Assembly: GCA_022496805.1 (NCBI GenBank)
Contig: CM040093.1
Coordinates: 4,776,501 to 4,840,500, forward strand
Direction: 5' to 3'
Origin: Pohlia nutans
Taxonomy: Eukaryota > Streptophyta > Bryopsida > Bryales > Mniaceae
Length of the DNA: 64,000 bases
Shown here: piece after piece, positions 22,567 through 34,686 of the stretch
How the letters are laid out: the number at the start of each line of letters is the position of its first letter
Position numbering within the stretch: position 1 is the stretch's first letter
Position numbers and translations under genes: made by a program
The notes under the pieces: generated by a model
What the model was told of the DNA's origin: nothing
Database searches by the model: none
The model's input: the letters and a program-made list of their open reading frames with translations, nothing else

Positions 22567-22954
22567 AATGACTTCGTCGTCGTGACTGACGGAGGAAACC
22601 CTGCACCGCCAATTGTGCCAACGCTCGTACAGTTCGCAATACGACACCAAAAGCAGCAAAAAGAGGCTTGCCGAGAAGCAGCGGCGCTGGTTTACAGACA
22701 GAACGCAAAAGGCAAGCAAGCGCAAGAGCAAGAGCAAAGAGAGGCTTGAGAGCAAGCACACAAAAAGACGGCGAGATAACCAAAACGAGGGGCGTGTATA
22801 AGAAGGCAAGAGCAAGGGCCTCGGGGGGGAGACGAACGGAATGAAGTTACTAGTAAGAGAACTAACGGCGATGTTACTAACGGCGATGGGAATGGAAAGC
22901 TCTCAAGGCACGGAAGGTTTAAGAAGGTTTTCGAAGCTGCTGCCGTCGCCGTCG

Positions 22955-22962
22955 CTTTATAG
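22955..22962 (-). promoter_or_regulatory. Probable SAMDC TATA box
   Basis: CTATAAAG on the minus strand in GC-richer sequence upstream of the leader, which would place the start near 22925-22930. An ACGTGG (G-box-like) core lies further upstream at about 23097-23102. Confidence 0.6.
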
Positions 22963-24366
22963 TGGGGCGATGGCCGAGCACTCAATGCGAGGCTGATTGT
23001 GTGAGTGGTAGGTCGTAAGGATGCCTCGGAGGTAGGTAGGTGCGGGAGGTAGGTAGGTAAAACCTTCGGGCACGCGCCTCTGGGGTCTGCCCTACGACGT
23101 GGCGACACCTGGAGCGTCGGAAAAGAGCGTTCCTTCAGTTCGCTGCGTGGCGTTCCCTTATAAAGGATTTTCTAATTTCTAGAGAAATTTTATTTTACTC
23201 AACTGTTGCTGTACACTGAAATTGAGGATTTCTCCTTGAAATAATGAAAGAATAGAAAGAAGAAACCATGCCTTGAGTTAGGGTTCATTTTATTTCAGGC
23301 ATTGAGGTGATGATTAAAATAATTAAATAATCATGCTTTGAGTACTACAAGTTATCTCAACTACTCCGACTCGGACTTTCTTCTAACTTCAAAATTATTA
23401 GTTTGAGCTTTTAATATTAGTCCGAGTCGTCTATTTTCAGGGTACATGAAGCTTAATATGGGACAGAGGAGTAGCTTCTAAAGAATACTTTCTAATTCTA
23501 TTTAAGTCATTTTGGGGTTTATGTTTACTTTTTACTTTTATTTTTAAGGGTTAATTCTTCAAGGTGTAGGACTTTGATGATTAACGAAATAAAAATTGAA
23601 TGCGTGGTAAAATAGCAAAGTTTGAAGATAAGTGTTAGGGTTAACTTAGGTGGGGGGCTTGACTGGGGGGGTAGGGGGCATGTAATCGGTTCAATAAAAT
23701 AGATCCCCACGCGTCAGTTTTATAGGGTTATAATATGAATATTATTATTGTTATTATTACTTACCCACAGGCATTATTACAGAACATTTTTATTTTGATT
23801 CCGAAAATTTGAATATTCAATTACGTGGCTGAAAATGAAGGAGATCCTGAGAGAGAAGATGCAGGGATGGTGGCTTTGCACCACATGTTGGACTTGGACC
23901 ACACTCTATTACTTAGTAGTAGTTCCCCCTATGGCCGCCCACTCCCCCCTCCCCAGTATTTGAAGCCTGAATATCAGGGATCATAACTCAATTGTCAGAG
24001 ACTGTCAGCAAACAGCACCGTGAAAGGGTTTAGTTTATTCATAAAAATCTGGTGTTGCAAGCACCCATCACGGTCAGTCTCAGAAGTTTTTTTCATTTTT
24101 ATTTTTATTTTATAAAAAATCCATTTGGCATAGATTGATCTAATGAATGTGCCTGTCACAGATTGACCGATCAAAATTGGCACTTGACCGGTTGAATTTC
24201 CAAGGCTCTAGAAAAAAATACAATATTTTTTTATGAAAACCGACATGTTTCATGTTATGATTGGTTGGTACTCTGCAAACGTGAGTAACCATTGATGTAT
24301 CTAGAGCTCATGACTAAATGATTTCAAAATAGAGGGAACTATTGTTGATTTTGAGAAAATCGGCAA
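22963..24366. other. SAMDC upstream region and intergenic DNA
   Basis: Promoter-proximal GC-richer DNA to about 23160, then AT-rich DNA without a gene. It contains the inverted partner (23346-23431) of the 17.7 kb repeat and a TTATTATTATT-type microsatellite near 23743-23760. Confidence 0.5.
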
Positions 24367-24738
24367 TTAACCCTTAAACGTCAAAAAAGCCCCCTGGGCT
24401 TTTTATAAAGGAATAATTGAGAAAAAAAAAAAATATAGTCTTTATCAACCAAATCAAACGAGGATTGGTGCGTTGGAAAGCTACTGAAAAAGCGATCTAA
24501 ATTCCAAATTTGCGCCTCATTTGGGAGATTGTGGAATCATTGGCAAGCAATCAAAGTTATTAAAATAAACAAGAGTTGAGGTTGGGGCAACTGAGGTCGT
24601 TTCTTGAAAAGTATCACGGTGCTACAGTGCCGCAACAATGGTAGTTAGCAGAACCATTTATTTTATTTTATTTCCCTCCGAAAATTTAGATTCCTTCTGG
24701 ACTGCCCCGCCCAGGCCCTCTTGACGTTTAAGGGTTAT
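24367..24738 (+). mobile_element. TTAA MITE family VIII, copy b
   Basis: A 372-bp element; the right TTAA has become TTAT. A palindrome AAAGCCC, CCT, GGGCTTT (24386-24402) lies 15-16 nt inside the left end. Compared with 15749-16122 the arms differ but remain complementary. Confidence 0.92.
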
Positions 24739-25214
24739 ATTAAAAATGGCTGATTGAAATTGACACTTAACCAGTGAAATTCCAAAGTTCATAAAAAAAA
24801 TCAATCAATAAATTATTGTGAAAACTGACACGTTTCATGCTATAATTGGTTGGTACCTTAAAAACGCACGTAACAATTGATGTATCTAGAACTCATGATG
24901 GAATGATTTTCAAAATAAAAGGAACTATCGTTGGTTTTGAATGAATGGAGAGAACGGATCAATAGTTAGCTAAAAATTGACAAATATTGAAATTGGCACT
25001 TGATTAGTTGAAAACTAAAAGAATAGGCCAATGAATTCTTAGGAATAGTGACATGTGTTGCATGTTGATTGATTGAGATCCCTAAAATAAACTTTATGAC
25101 CTACTATCAAGAAGTTGTGACCAGATGATTCCAAGAAAGAAGGCCATGCGGCTAATTCTTTCCAAATCTTCTCCAAATCCTAGTGGTTCTTCCCAAATCC
25201 TCATCAAACACTGG
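24739..25214. other. Intergenic, diverged repeats
   Basis: Loose direct similarity between about 24180-24345, 24745-24925 and 24990-25130 (GACACGTTTCATG, ATTGGTTGGTACC and AACTCATGA blocks). This suggests an old tandemly duplicated segment. No gene is seen. Confidence 0.4.
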
Positions 25215-25369
25215 TGCTAGTAGAAAAGCCATATTGGGGCACCAAGGAATAGTACGAGGGTATGGTACCCAAGGCCCATATTGGCACCACGCTAGTGCCA
25301 ATATGGGCCTTAGATACCATGCTTTGACACTATTTATCGGTGCCCAAAGACCACCCTTTCTACTAGTGT
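25215..25369. mobile_element. CACTA-like MITE with central palindrome
   Basis: The left end GTGCTAGTAGAAAAGCC and the right end CCCTTTCTACTAGTG are inverted and resemble CACTA (En/Spm) termini; both continue into GGGCACC. The centre is a near-perfect hairpin (GCCCATATTGGCACC / GTGCCAATATGGGC). The window's first 27 bases are the same right end. Confidence 0.6.
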
Positions 25370-25594
25370 AGATTGATTTTTTGTTTATCTGCTCAATAAA
25401 TCGGGAGAACCTAGAATTAGTTACAAATTGACTCATTGAAATGGACACTTGATCGGTTGCTTGCATATACAAATCTAAGGAAAAAAAACACTATAAATTA
25501 TTAGAAATAGTGACACGTTTCACATCTCTTGATTGATTGAGATCCCTTAATTTAAATCTACGACCAACTTTCAAACATCCATGATCGGATGGTT

Positions 25595-25809
25595 TTAATC
25601 CTAAAGGACGAACGATTCACAATTTTAATTGATTGATCATATTGTGAAAAATATAATAAAGATGGAACCTAATTTTATATCATTGGAATCAATAGAACAT
25701 TGTAAGTATTGGTCCAAAATTAAATAAATTTTGTCAAATGAAAGTTCCTTCATGACCTACTCCAAAACATGAGGCTCAATTTGGGCTTCTTAGTCCTTTT
25801 GGAGGTTAA
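25595..25809 (-). mobile_element. TTAA MITE family III, copy b
   Basis: A 215-bp element, TTAATCCTAAAGGACG to GTCCTTTTGGAGGTTAA. The palindrome AGGCTC, AATTT, GGGCTT lies about 16 nt inside the right end. Its interior aligns with the other three family III copies. Confidence 0.85.
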
Positions 25810-25863
25810 AAAAGAGGAGATCGTAGAGCTACTTGTAAAGTCTAGTAAAATATTACTAGAAGA

Positions 25864-25988
25864 AGAAAGACAAGGCAAAACTGGTCATCTAGTTTGAAAG
25901 GCAGGAAAGACAAGGCAGAACTGGTTATCTAGCTTGAAAGGCAGGAAAGACAAAGCAGAACTGGTTATCTAGCTTGAAAGGCAGGAAA
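25864..25988. repeat. 40-bp tandem repeat x3
   Basis: Exact 40-bp period (GGCAGGAAAGACAAGGCAGA motif at about 25899, 25939 and 25979). The copies are nearly identical and lie head to tail, with no unique spacers. Confidence 0.92.
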
Positions 25989-26275
25989 AAAAAAATTGCC
26001 TCCGTATTTTTAAACCAATCACCACGGCTTTGCATTGTTAGAGAAATTCAAACCTTGAACCTTCCCCATACTAGAGAAGCTCTCCCAAACCGCACCAGTG
26101 TTCCCACAGAGGAATCTTAGAATGCCCCCTTGTCGGCCCTACAATCTTCCAAACCTAGCGGCCTAAATTAGTTGTAATAGAGGTTGTTTGAAAATTTAAT
26201 AAAAATTCAAAAAGAGCAGCCAAAAGACAGGTTAGCCCCTCTTCCCCTTTACGGATAACTTTCATAGGTGGTTCT

Positions 26276-26325
26276 TTAACCCTTATACGTCAAAGCAAGC
26301 CCCATGGGGCTTATTTATTTGTGCT
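26276..26325 (+). mobile_element. TTAA MITE family VIII, truncated copy
   Basis: Left end only: TTAACCCTTATACGTCAAAG, then the palindrome AAGCCCCATGGGGCTTA at the family position. The rest of the element is missing. Confidence 0.75.
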
Positions 26326-26390
26326 ACTAGGCCACGGTATGAGTGAAGTTGTATTGGCAAATGACCCTAATCAGAGGACGGTATAAGTCA

Positions 26391-26695
26391 TGGCCCATTC
26401 GCACCAGTCATCTCCAACGCGAGTGCGGCGTTCGTCAAATAAGTTTTTGGAAGCTACATTGTGTTCCTTTAAATTTTTTATTTTTTTTAACCTAACGCAT
26501 GCAAGAAGCCGCTTCAACACAATTTGGGTGCTCCAAGAAATTTGCGCTCTACCAAAACGCACATGCGTTGGCCAAAAGCAGGAAGAGACAAGGCTCCGAC
26601 ACCGGAAGAAAATTGTATATTATTTTGGAAATTTACCTTGCAGCATTCCAGGAAACGCAACGCAAGTGTTGGAGCTTCTTAGTGTGATTGGGCCA
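26391..26695. mobile_element. TIR element, same termini as 18438-18846
   Basis: A 305-bp stretch with termini TGGCCCATTCGCACC and GTGTGATTGGGCCA. The terminal similarity extends through CTCCAAC...CGCGAGTG-type sequence. Plant-like inverted-repeat MITE, superfamily open. Confidence 0.6.
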
Positions 26696-28503
26696 TCAAG
26701 AGGTCCTACAATTTGAACTTCTCGGTAAGGTAGGATGTCCTAAAACCACCACCTCCCCCAATTATGACATGTAGAGCTTTCTTGGGGCCACCACAGTTGA
26801 GACTCAAAACCACCAATTTCACTATTCAAGTAAACCAATGGCATGCCAAGCATTGCGAAGAAATAGTGGTGGTTTTGGGTTAGCTCAGGAGCGGAATCTA
26901 GGAACAACAAAGTGTGAACTTAGGAAATTGGTATGTGATGTATGGGTTAGAGGTTACTTTCCACTTTGGAATTTTGTATAAAATTGACAAATGCAAATTA
27001 GATGTTGCAAATTTTTGCAATCCTCATCAAAACCTATTTCGAATGCGGTCATATTTTTTTTTCGAATTTAGCACTGCCAAAAATAAGCCAGATTGCTTAA
27101 GGTTGTTGGTTTTAGGACAACCAACCATACCTCCCGGGCAATAACCCTGTTTCTGATAAATCAATCCAGGAAAAAACAAGCGACTAGTCGCGTAGTCTCT
27201 GCCGTAGTCTCTGCCTTAGTATTTACCCTAGATTTACTTTTATGGCTTATTTATAACCATGTAACTCCTTGAAAACGATGCGTTTCCCCCTGGTAGGGCA
27301 GAGACAATAAAAACACTGCAAAATTCCGGCATAAATTATTACTAATTTGGTGATTGTTAAATGGAGCTACCACCAGATTCTGAGGGGATCCATGCTCACC
27401 TGTTTCTCATGAGAGCCGCACTAATTGGATAGAGATTTGGCCAGCTATTTTGGGTCTCCTGAAACAGAGGCCACATCTCTCAATCCCTGTTCAATTTACG
27501 TAATTTTATTCATTTTTTAATTAAAAAAATAGAGGCCACATCTAGTCATAGATCACTGTTCAATTTATGCAATTTTATTTTTTTTAAATAATTAAAAAAC
27601 AGAGGATCATCAAGGACTGCCACAGTGCGGTATCTCTCGAACCCATACGAGCACATCACGCATTATGCCACTCAAATTTATTATTTTGATCCATGTGACC
27701 ATGTGATCCTTGAGCGAAAATGCGATCAACAAGTTCAATGTATCCATCACGACAGTTTTCGAGTCAATAAGTTACACTTTGCTTGCTTGAGTGGTACACT
27801 TCCTGTGATGAAGCCTTAGCGGCTACGGATGATTGAATGAATCATGCCATCATGTGCACATTACCATTACAAAACGTGCCACGAGCATTATTAATTTTTA
27901 TTTCTCCCTGCCCAATTTCTTTTTGTCCTTAGCTTGTTTCATTGTGATCCATAATAAATAGATAGAAACTTTTGTTCTCTTTTGAGGTCAGCGTGATTAA
28001 GGTGTCTGTTTGTAATGACAATGAGCCAGTGCCCACTAGACAAAGGGTCATTGGAACAAAACTATTGGACATACCCACAATAAATACTAAGTTGTGAATT
28101 ACATTTTCGATATTCAACATTTGAAGAGGTTATCTTAAGCACATTCCACTAAATGATTATTTATTTATTTTTGCCTTTGTACTACAAATTTCTACTATAA
28201 ACTTGTAAAATTTCATTTCAATGCCAAGAAATTATGCGAAGAAATTAATTTAAAATGGTTACTTGAAGGTCTGAATTGGCACCTTAGTGTCAAAATAGTT
28301 TCTTTTTCATTAGAAAGAGTATTTGACAAAATAAAATAAATAAATTGATAGGAAGCAAAGTGCATAATGGAAACACAATCTTTTTCGTTTCGTTTTTTTT
28401 TTTAATCTTTGTCGTCGTTTTATAGACATCTCCGGCTTATTATGGCTCGGCTAAATCTGCAGCGTTTTTTCAAATATTTGAAAAATCTATACAGTCCTTT
28501 GTC
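26696..28503. other. Intergenic; one SINE-like fragment
   Basis: No gene. About 27958-28065 (TAGATAGAAAC...GGTCATTGGAAC) is a diverged copy of the SINE-like element at 37351-37457 and 53642-53739. About 27440-27600 has a short duplicated segment (AGAGGCCACATCT twice). Confidence 0.5.
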
Positions 28504-29105
28504 TTAAACCCTAAATGCCCAACCATCCGTTTTTTTGAATGATGTTCAAAATCAAACCCCATTTTCTCATTTGTCATGCACTTTTTGCAGTGTGGATTTT
28601 TTACTGTGGATTTTATAGGGAGTTGGCTTTATGCACGTGTGAACCAATTAAACAGGGGATGAATAATTGTGAAATTTCATGCTTCATTTCATATTGCATT
28701 GATTCACCAAAAATTTATGACATCTTAGTTCAAAAGTGCTCTTGAAAAAATCAACTCATAAAATCAAGCAACCAAAAAATCTTCAAAATCACTACACTTA
28801 GAGTATTACATTTCAACCTATTACAACAAATTTCATCCACAAATTGTCAATATTTTATTCATAATCGAATTACAAAATAATTTTAAATTTTAAGTTTCAA
28901 ATTTTATACAAAATATCAGTGATTGCAATCATCGATCTAACCATATGGGTAGAATCTAAAATTCATAATGTACAAATTTTATTCATACATGAAGTTCAAA
29001 ATATCCTTCTTATTTGCATTTTACAATGCATCGTTGCAATTTTCCAATTTTCGTTACAATGCATCGTTGCAATTTTGAAGAGGGTTGTGAGCATTTAGGG
29101 ATTAA
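28504..29105 (+). mobile_element. TTAA MITE family IX, copy a
   Basis: A 602-bp element, related to 33965-34539 and (inverted) 54795-55371. Its right TTAA (29102-29105) is the left TTAA of the adjoining family I element. The palindrome position is decayed. Confidence 0.87.
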
Positions 29106-29908
29106 CCCTTCAGTGCCTAGGTAACCAATAAGTGGTTATTGGGTCACCAATAAATGAAGTGTTGTAAAATATGTGAACCACCTGAGTCCGATGTCTAAAG
29201 TTCAGATGTGTAACTTTTTATTTTGCACATGATGCAATTTTTGTTTTTATTTTGAATCATAATTTTTTAGATATCCAAGTACCTATGTACAAAACACAAA
29301 AATACTGCAAGTACCTAAAAATACATAAAATACTTACAAATACAACACATGGACTATGTGGTATTTCATGTCTTTAGAAGTTTGTTATATTGTATTTATT
29401 TTTTGGATTGAGTTCTCTTGCTTGTGTTCCATTAGTGTATGTATTCCGATCTTGATCAATGTAGCAACTCCTTTCATATTTTAACGTATAAAATTTTGTC
29501 CTAAACCATACATGGATAAGTCACTTTCACTTACAAAATTTACAATAATTATGTGAGTCTGTTCTTGACATAAAAGATTGCAATGGAGAGGTGTTGATAG
29601 ATCATTGCTAAACAACTTTACTTTCATTTTTGAAAATTTAAACCAAATTCTATTTAACTTTGAAGTCACACACCCTCCAAAACCTCATTTTTGAGTGTGC
29701 ATTATACATTTCAAAAACATACTATAATCTTTGAATCCAATGGTCCGATCTTAGCAAGATTTAACCGACATTTGTTTCATTAAACTATGCTTACATTTAT
29801 ATAGTTCAATATTACCAATAGTATTCCCAATTTCAACAGAGAAAGTTTTAAAAAATGACTCCAAAAATTGTAGTTTCTCCAGAACCACCATAGGCACTAA
29901 AAGTTTAA
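29102..29908 (+). mobile_element. TTAA MITE family I, copy d
   Basis: An 807-bp element. The palindrome TAACCA, ATAAG, TGGTTA (29122-29138) is perfect and exactly 16 nt from the left TTAA. It abuts family IX. Confidence 0.93.
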
Positions 29909-30038
29909 GGTATGTGGACTCATTTTTTATATTGATCTATACTTATTTATATTGATTTATACTTGTCTATTTATACTTTGTTCCCTCCTCAGTGTGTCAT
30001 GAAGTTTTTTTTAAAGTTTTTTTTTCATTTTTTAATCC

Positions 30039-30963
30039 TTAACCCCTAAAGGACCAGGAGGACACATTGTGTCCACGAATAATTTCATTACTTGAATAAT
30101 TTGTTTGGATTTCATAATTTTGACTCAATGTTAACTAGAGAATTGAAAATGTTCGTTTCAAGAACACAAAAAAACTTCAAGATTTGCAATTACGTTGATT
30201 GATTCATTGGGAAAAAACTAAAACGTCAACGTAGGTGAACTTGGGACATAGTAGTTAGGGCGGTTGATGACTTGGAAGGCGTTTTCACACTTGGACGTCA
30301 CATTCGTTAAAAAAAAAAGTATACAATATGTAAAATATTTGCCATTATTGCATCATTAATACTATATAATAATTACGGAAAATGTTTAAATATATTTAAA
30401 ATGGAATATTTTCAAAATAATTGGAATATTTTCAACATATTTTATATTATTTGGGAATATTTTAGAATATTCCAAATATATATTTGAATTATTTAAAAAA
30501 AAATTGCAATGTAAAAATTAATAACGATCACAAACACCGGCTCAACGAGTCACCAACAAGTCACCTCACCCAAACATAAATCTTTGAGAATCAATCATTG
30601 TTGTTGTATTTAGTTTTAGAACACCATTTTTTGTGGGCACTTAGATATAGTACATCTTTGTATGCTCTTAAACTTTCAAACGCTAATCATGGTTTCTAAA
30701 TTTATGAGAAAGTTTGCAATGAATGACCTGTTGGTTTTATTCAAAATTTTCAAAAATCAACTTATGATCAAACCTTATAATCATGTAATATATACGGTAG
30801 ATTGTTCTGAAAATTAATGTACAGTCTCATGACTAAGTCCTTTATGAACTTCAACGGTGAAGTTTTCTACATGAATACCAATCAAGAGATACAATTGCCT
30901 TTCTGAAAGCATCACGAGAAAGTGATAAAATTTTAGGAATGAGCATGGTCCTTTAGGGGTTAA
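30039..30963 (+). mobile_element. TTAA MITE family X
   Basis: A 925-bp element, TTAACCCCTAAAGGACCAGG to GGTCCTTTAGGGGTTAA, with long matching ends. A perfect palindrome GGACACATTGTGTCC (30060-30074) lies 17 nt from the left TTAA. It is the longest of the TTAA elements here and non-coding. Confidence 0.93.
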
Positions 30964-31721
30964 AGGTCGCATGGTACCATACAACTTGATGATTTATAAC
31001 AATGTATTGAAAAAAATCCTTGAAAGAGAAATCTAGTGACTAGTTTTGAACAAAAGTTGTAGATTAAGAAACACAAATTACATCTATATGATTAAATGTA
31101 AAAATATCATCACCAAAGGTTACACCTAGGCTTACTATGCCTTACATTAGAAGAAATATGGGTTTGCAAGTCCACAGTGGCAGGTCCCAGTACAAAATTA
31201 AAAATTGCCAAAAAATAAAATTTAAAAAAAAATGCAAGCAGGGGTTGCAATTTTTATTTTATTTTATTTTAAATCTATTTTTAAATAATTAATAATTTTA
31301 TTAAAAACACATAAAAATAGTGCCAACTCGCATTGCAGCAGGCCCAAGGGGTGTATTTTTTCATTTTTTTGTTTTTGTTTTTTTGCATGCCCCTCTTTTT
31401 GCAACTTTCCAAAGGACTCGAGGCCTTCTACAACCCCATATTTTTTTTAATGATCCCTTCGACTCTTACCACAACTATAATCTATTATGGTTCCAAAAGT
31501 CACTATGTTTTCATTCCTTTCTATTGGGAGACATCATTTGAACAATAGTCACTAACTTGTTTTATTCCTTTAAACCAAAGCACAAGTTCTATTTTCTTGA
31601 GATTGTTATCACGAACCTTGCATAAAGTTCTCTAACCCTTCTACTATTGACATTAAAATTTTGGCCACTATTCCCAAATCAGTGTAGCACATTTAGAATC
31701 ATGGGCAAGTCCACATCATCT
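30964..31721. other. Intergenic, nothing recognised
   Basis: AT-rich DNA with short low-complexity frames only. Confidence 0.5.
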
Positions 31722-31953
31722 TTAACCCTTAAAGGTCCAAAGATCCTTTTCCGACCAATATTATACACCAATATTTCATTGTATTTGGTATAGTTCTACA
31801 CCTCCTATGGGTTTAAGATAAAAAATGAAGTTAAAATTCACGTCGACATGATTTTAATGAGCTATTGGGGTCTCAATTTAGAAATTTCTATTTACAACAA
31901 ATGTCAAATATATGCCAACGTATCTACTATCCCCATCAGCCTTTAAGGGTTAA
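31722..31953. mobile_element. TTAA MITE family XI
   Basis: A 232-bp element, TTAACCCTTAAAGG to CCTTTAAGGGTTAA. This family does not show the 17-nt palindrome at the usual position and is the exception to the rule. Confidence 0.8.
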
Positions 31954-32049
31954 CTAAAGATTGGGTGGTGAGACATCGTATTTAATGTTAAAGCTTCTAC
32001 ATAGCTAAATAACCTTATGTGAGTTTCACCCTCAATACCCATTTATAAA

Positions 32050-32339
32050 TACTTGGATGTTGCTAACTTTGAAGAGTTATACCTTTTGACTCAAAGTTTG
32101 ATTCACGAATTTGTTGGACCTATAGGTGTGCTCTCACAAGGTTTTCAACCAAGTATGGCATGCCTCCATCTTGGCCTTCTACAATACGCCATCTCAAGTT
32201 GTTCTTATAGGATACCTCTTAGTTTTCCCAACTTGTCTTTTGCAAGGTCCCTTTGGGTTTTCACCCTTGGGATCCTCCTTCCTTACCACAATGTTCCAAC
32301 TTTTTCACCAAAGACTTTTACCTTGTCTCTTGTAAGGCA
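32050..32339 (+). repeat. Dispersed repeat remnant preceding the minisatellite
   Basis: Similar to the reverse complement of 2640-2860: conceptual peptides share FQP.M..LHLGL and the following residues. Probably a fragment of an unidentified transposon; the open frame continues into the minisatellite only because the repeat lacks stops. Confidence 0.4.
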
Positions 32340-32825
32340 TAAGACGCCACTACTAAGGTCTTCCTTGCTCACTACGGACTTTCACCGTGTCTTTTGCAAG
32401 CCATAAGATGTCACGGTCCCCAAGGTCTTCTAAGTTGCTCACTACGGACTTTCACTGTGTCTTTTGCAAGGCCTCTCCTTGATCACTACAAACTTTCACC
32501 ACAAGGCCCCTCCTTGCTCACCAAAGACTTTCACTTTGTTTCTTGCAAGGCCTCTCCTTGCTCACTATGGATTTTCACCGTCTCTTTTGCAAGGCCCCTC
32601 CTTGTTCACCACATACCTTCACAACACGTGTCTCTTGCAAGGCCCCTCCTTGTTCACCACATACCTTCACAACACGTGTCTCTTGCAAGGCCCCTCTTTG
32701 CTCACTACGGATTTTTACCGTGTTTTTTACAAGGCCCATCCTTGCCCATTGCGGACTTTCACATGTCTCTTGCAAGGCCCCTCCTTGCTCACTATGGACT
32801 TTCACCGTGTCTCTTGCAAAGCTTG
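32340..32825. repeat. Minisatellite, ~44-57-bp unit, about ten copies
   Basis: Repeats of a unit containing CAAGGCCCCTCCTTGCTCAC and GGACTTTCACCGTGTCT. Two adjacent 58-bp units with ACATACCTTCACAACACGTG are identical, so they are recently duplicated. All three forward frames stay open through most of it, which explains the overlapping frames here. There is no evidence that it is coding. Confidence 0.9.
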
Positions 32826-33964
32826 AACATTCAATTGAAAGTGATGTGACATCATTCCCAAACATTATTTTCATTTTTTCTTATTCTTAGAGGTACAATT
32901 TCATTATTTCCAAAATTGTATGGGAAAAATGCTAGTGATATTTCAATTTTTATTGTTATAAATTTTAACTTTGTTACTATGATCGAATGTAATGAATGGA
33001 TGGAATGCTTGTAATAAGTTGATATTTTGTACAAGGTGGCATAAAATACTATTTAGTAATAGAATTCATATAGCCTTGAAAAAACTCAAGGTGTCATTTC
33101 TTCATAGGTAGTATGAACCCGCGACATGACTACCAATATTTATTATTTGAGACATTCACGTATATCGTATAAATGGGGTGAGGGGATTTATTTCATAAGG
33201 AAAATAAACTTGGTCGTGTAAATGTACAATAAGAGAATTTAGAAATATAGATACTAGTAGATATATGATAGGAGTATTCTTCTTGAACGACATATAATCA
33301 AAGAGGTTTATATTTTAGTCCCACATACATTTCATTCCTAATGCCAATAATGAATTGGTACCTAGGTGCGATTTTAAATATTTTCCAAAAAATAAGAAGC
33401 ATTCTAACAGTTAAACAAAAATTTAAACTAGCGTAATAGTGAGTGTTGTTGGAAACTCTTAGTTCAAAAAATAATGCTACCACATTACTTCCCGCATTAC
33501 TTATTTCCTTTGAGTTATTTTATTTTATTTTAAATATTATGGTAATTGGCTCATTTAAAAAAAAATCCCCTCTCTAATCTATTACATTAAATGCGTAGTG
33601 TCACAACCCGATGTCATGAAATCCATCACGTTTTCATCCACTACACTTTATCCAATGCACTTCGTCTACTGGAATCCATCCAATTTTTTTGTAACCCTAC
33701 TACAGTTCCCTTGCTGAAGTTCCATCTCCAACATGCATGTTTCATTGCAATAGGCTACTTGCCATTATAATATAATCGTGTCAATAATGTCTTTGCACAC
33801 ACTCAACTTCACTTGGATACATAAAGGTCATTTCAAACTAACTAAAAGCACACACTTACAAGAGCAATTCTTAGCCTTAAACACCATTTAATATGAGATT
33901 TATTGAATGCCAATAGGTACTTGTGTTTTGTTAGACTTTTCAATGACTCATTTTCTACACTCTA
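32826..33964. other. Intergenic, nothing recognised
   Basis: AT-rich, without long frames or clear repeat ends. Confidence 0.5.
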
Positions 33965-34539
33965 TTAACCTCTAAAGGACCGAGTGTCCATATTTAGGAC
34001 AATGTACAGAAACAATTATAGTTTTCTCATCCGTCATGCACTTTTTGCAGAGTGGATCTTTTACTATATATTTTATGGGAAGTTAGCTTCATGCATGCGA
34101 GATCCAATTAGAAAGAGGATGATTTGTGAATTTTTTATGGCTCATTTCATGTTGTAGTGATTCACCCAAATTTTTGAAGATTTCAGTATAAAAATGCTCT
34201 TGAAAAAGTCAACTCATAAAATTAAGCAACCAAAATATCTCCAAAAATCACTACATTTAGAGTATTACATTTCAACCAATCACAACAAGTTTCATCCACA
34301 AATTGTCAATATCTTATTCATAATCGAATTACAAAAGAATTTGATTTTTAAATTTCAAATTTTATACAAAAATATTGGTGATAGCAATCATAGATTTAAC
34401 CATGTGTATAGAATCAAAAATTCATAATGTACAACCTTTATTCATACATCAAGTTCAAAATATCCCTCTTAGTTGCATTTTATAAGACATCTTTGAAATT
34501 CTCCAAATCTGAAGAGGGGTGAGGACGTTTAGGGGTTAA
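33965..34539 (+). mobile_element. TTAA MITE family IX, copy b
   Basis: A 575-bp element. The 17-nt palindrome TGTCC, ATATTTA, GGACA (33985-34001) is exactly 16 nt from the left TTAA. A separate family IX end fragment lies at about 34570-34686. Confidence 0.92.
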
Positions 34540-34569
34540 TCAACTTGATTCCATTTTTATTTTTAATAT

Positions 34570-34686
34570 TCTAGTTTTAAAAAACCACTAAAAAAATCAC
34601 AATGCAAAAAGTGCATGATGGATGACGAAACGAAGTTTGCTTTTGTACATCATGCAAAATATGCATGGTTGGGCAGTTGGGGTTAA
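34570..34686 (-). mobile_element. Family IX end fragment
   Basis: Resembles the family IX palindromic end in inverted orientation (AAAAAGTGCATGATGGATGA ... GGTTGGGCAGTTGGGGTTAA). Only this end is present. Confidence 0.6.

Noticed and set aside
23545..23644. Another TTAA element bounded by two GGGTTAA motifs
   Set aside because: Both motifs face the same way, so they are not an inverted pair, and no subterminal palindrome is present.
25864..25988. CRISPR-like array
   Set aside because: The 40-bp units are directly adjacent with no unique spacers, and the sequence is plant nuclear.
32053..32890. Three overlapping plus-strand frames of 115-151 codons
   Set aside because: They are produced by the stop-free minisatellite; the three frames are equally long, which argues against coding.
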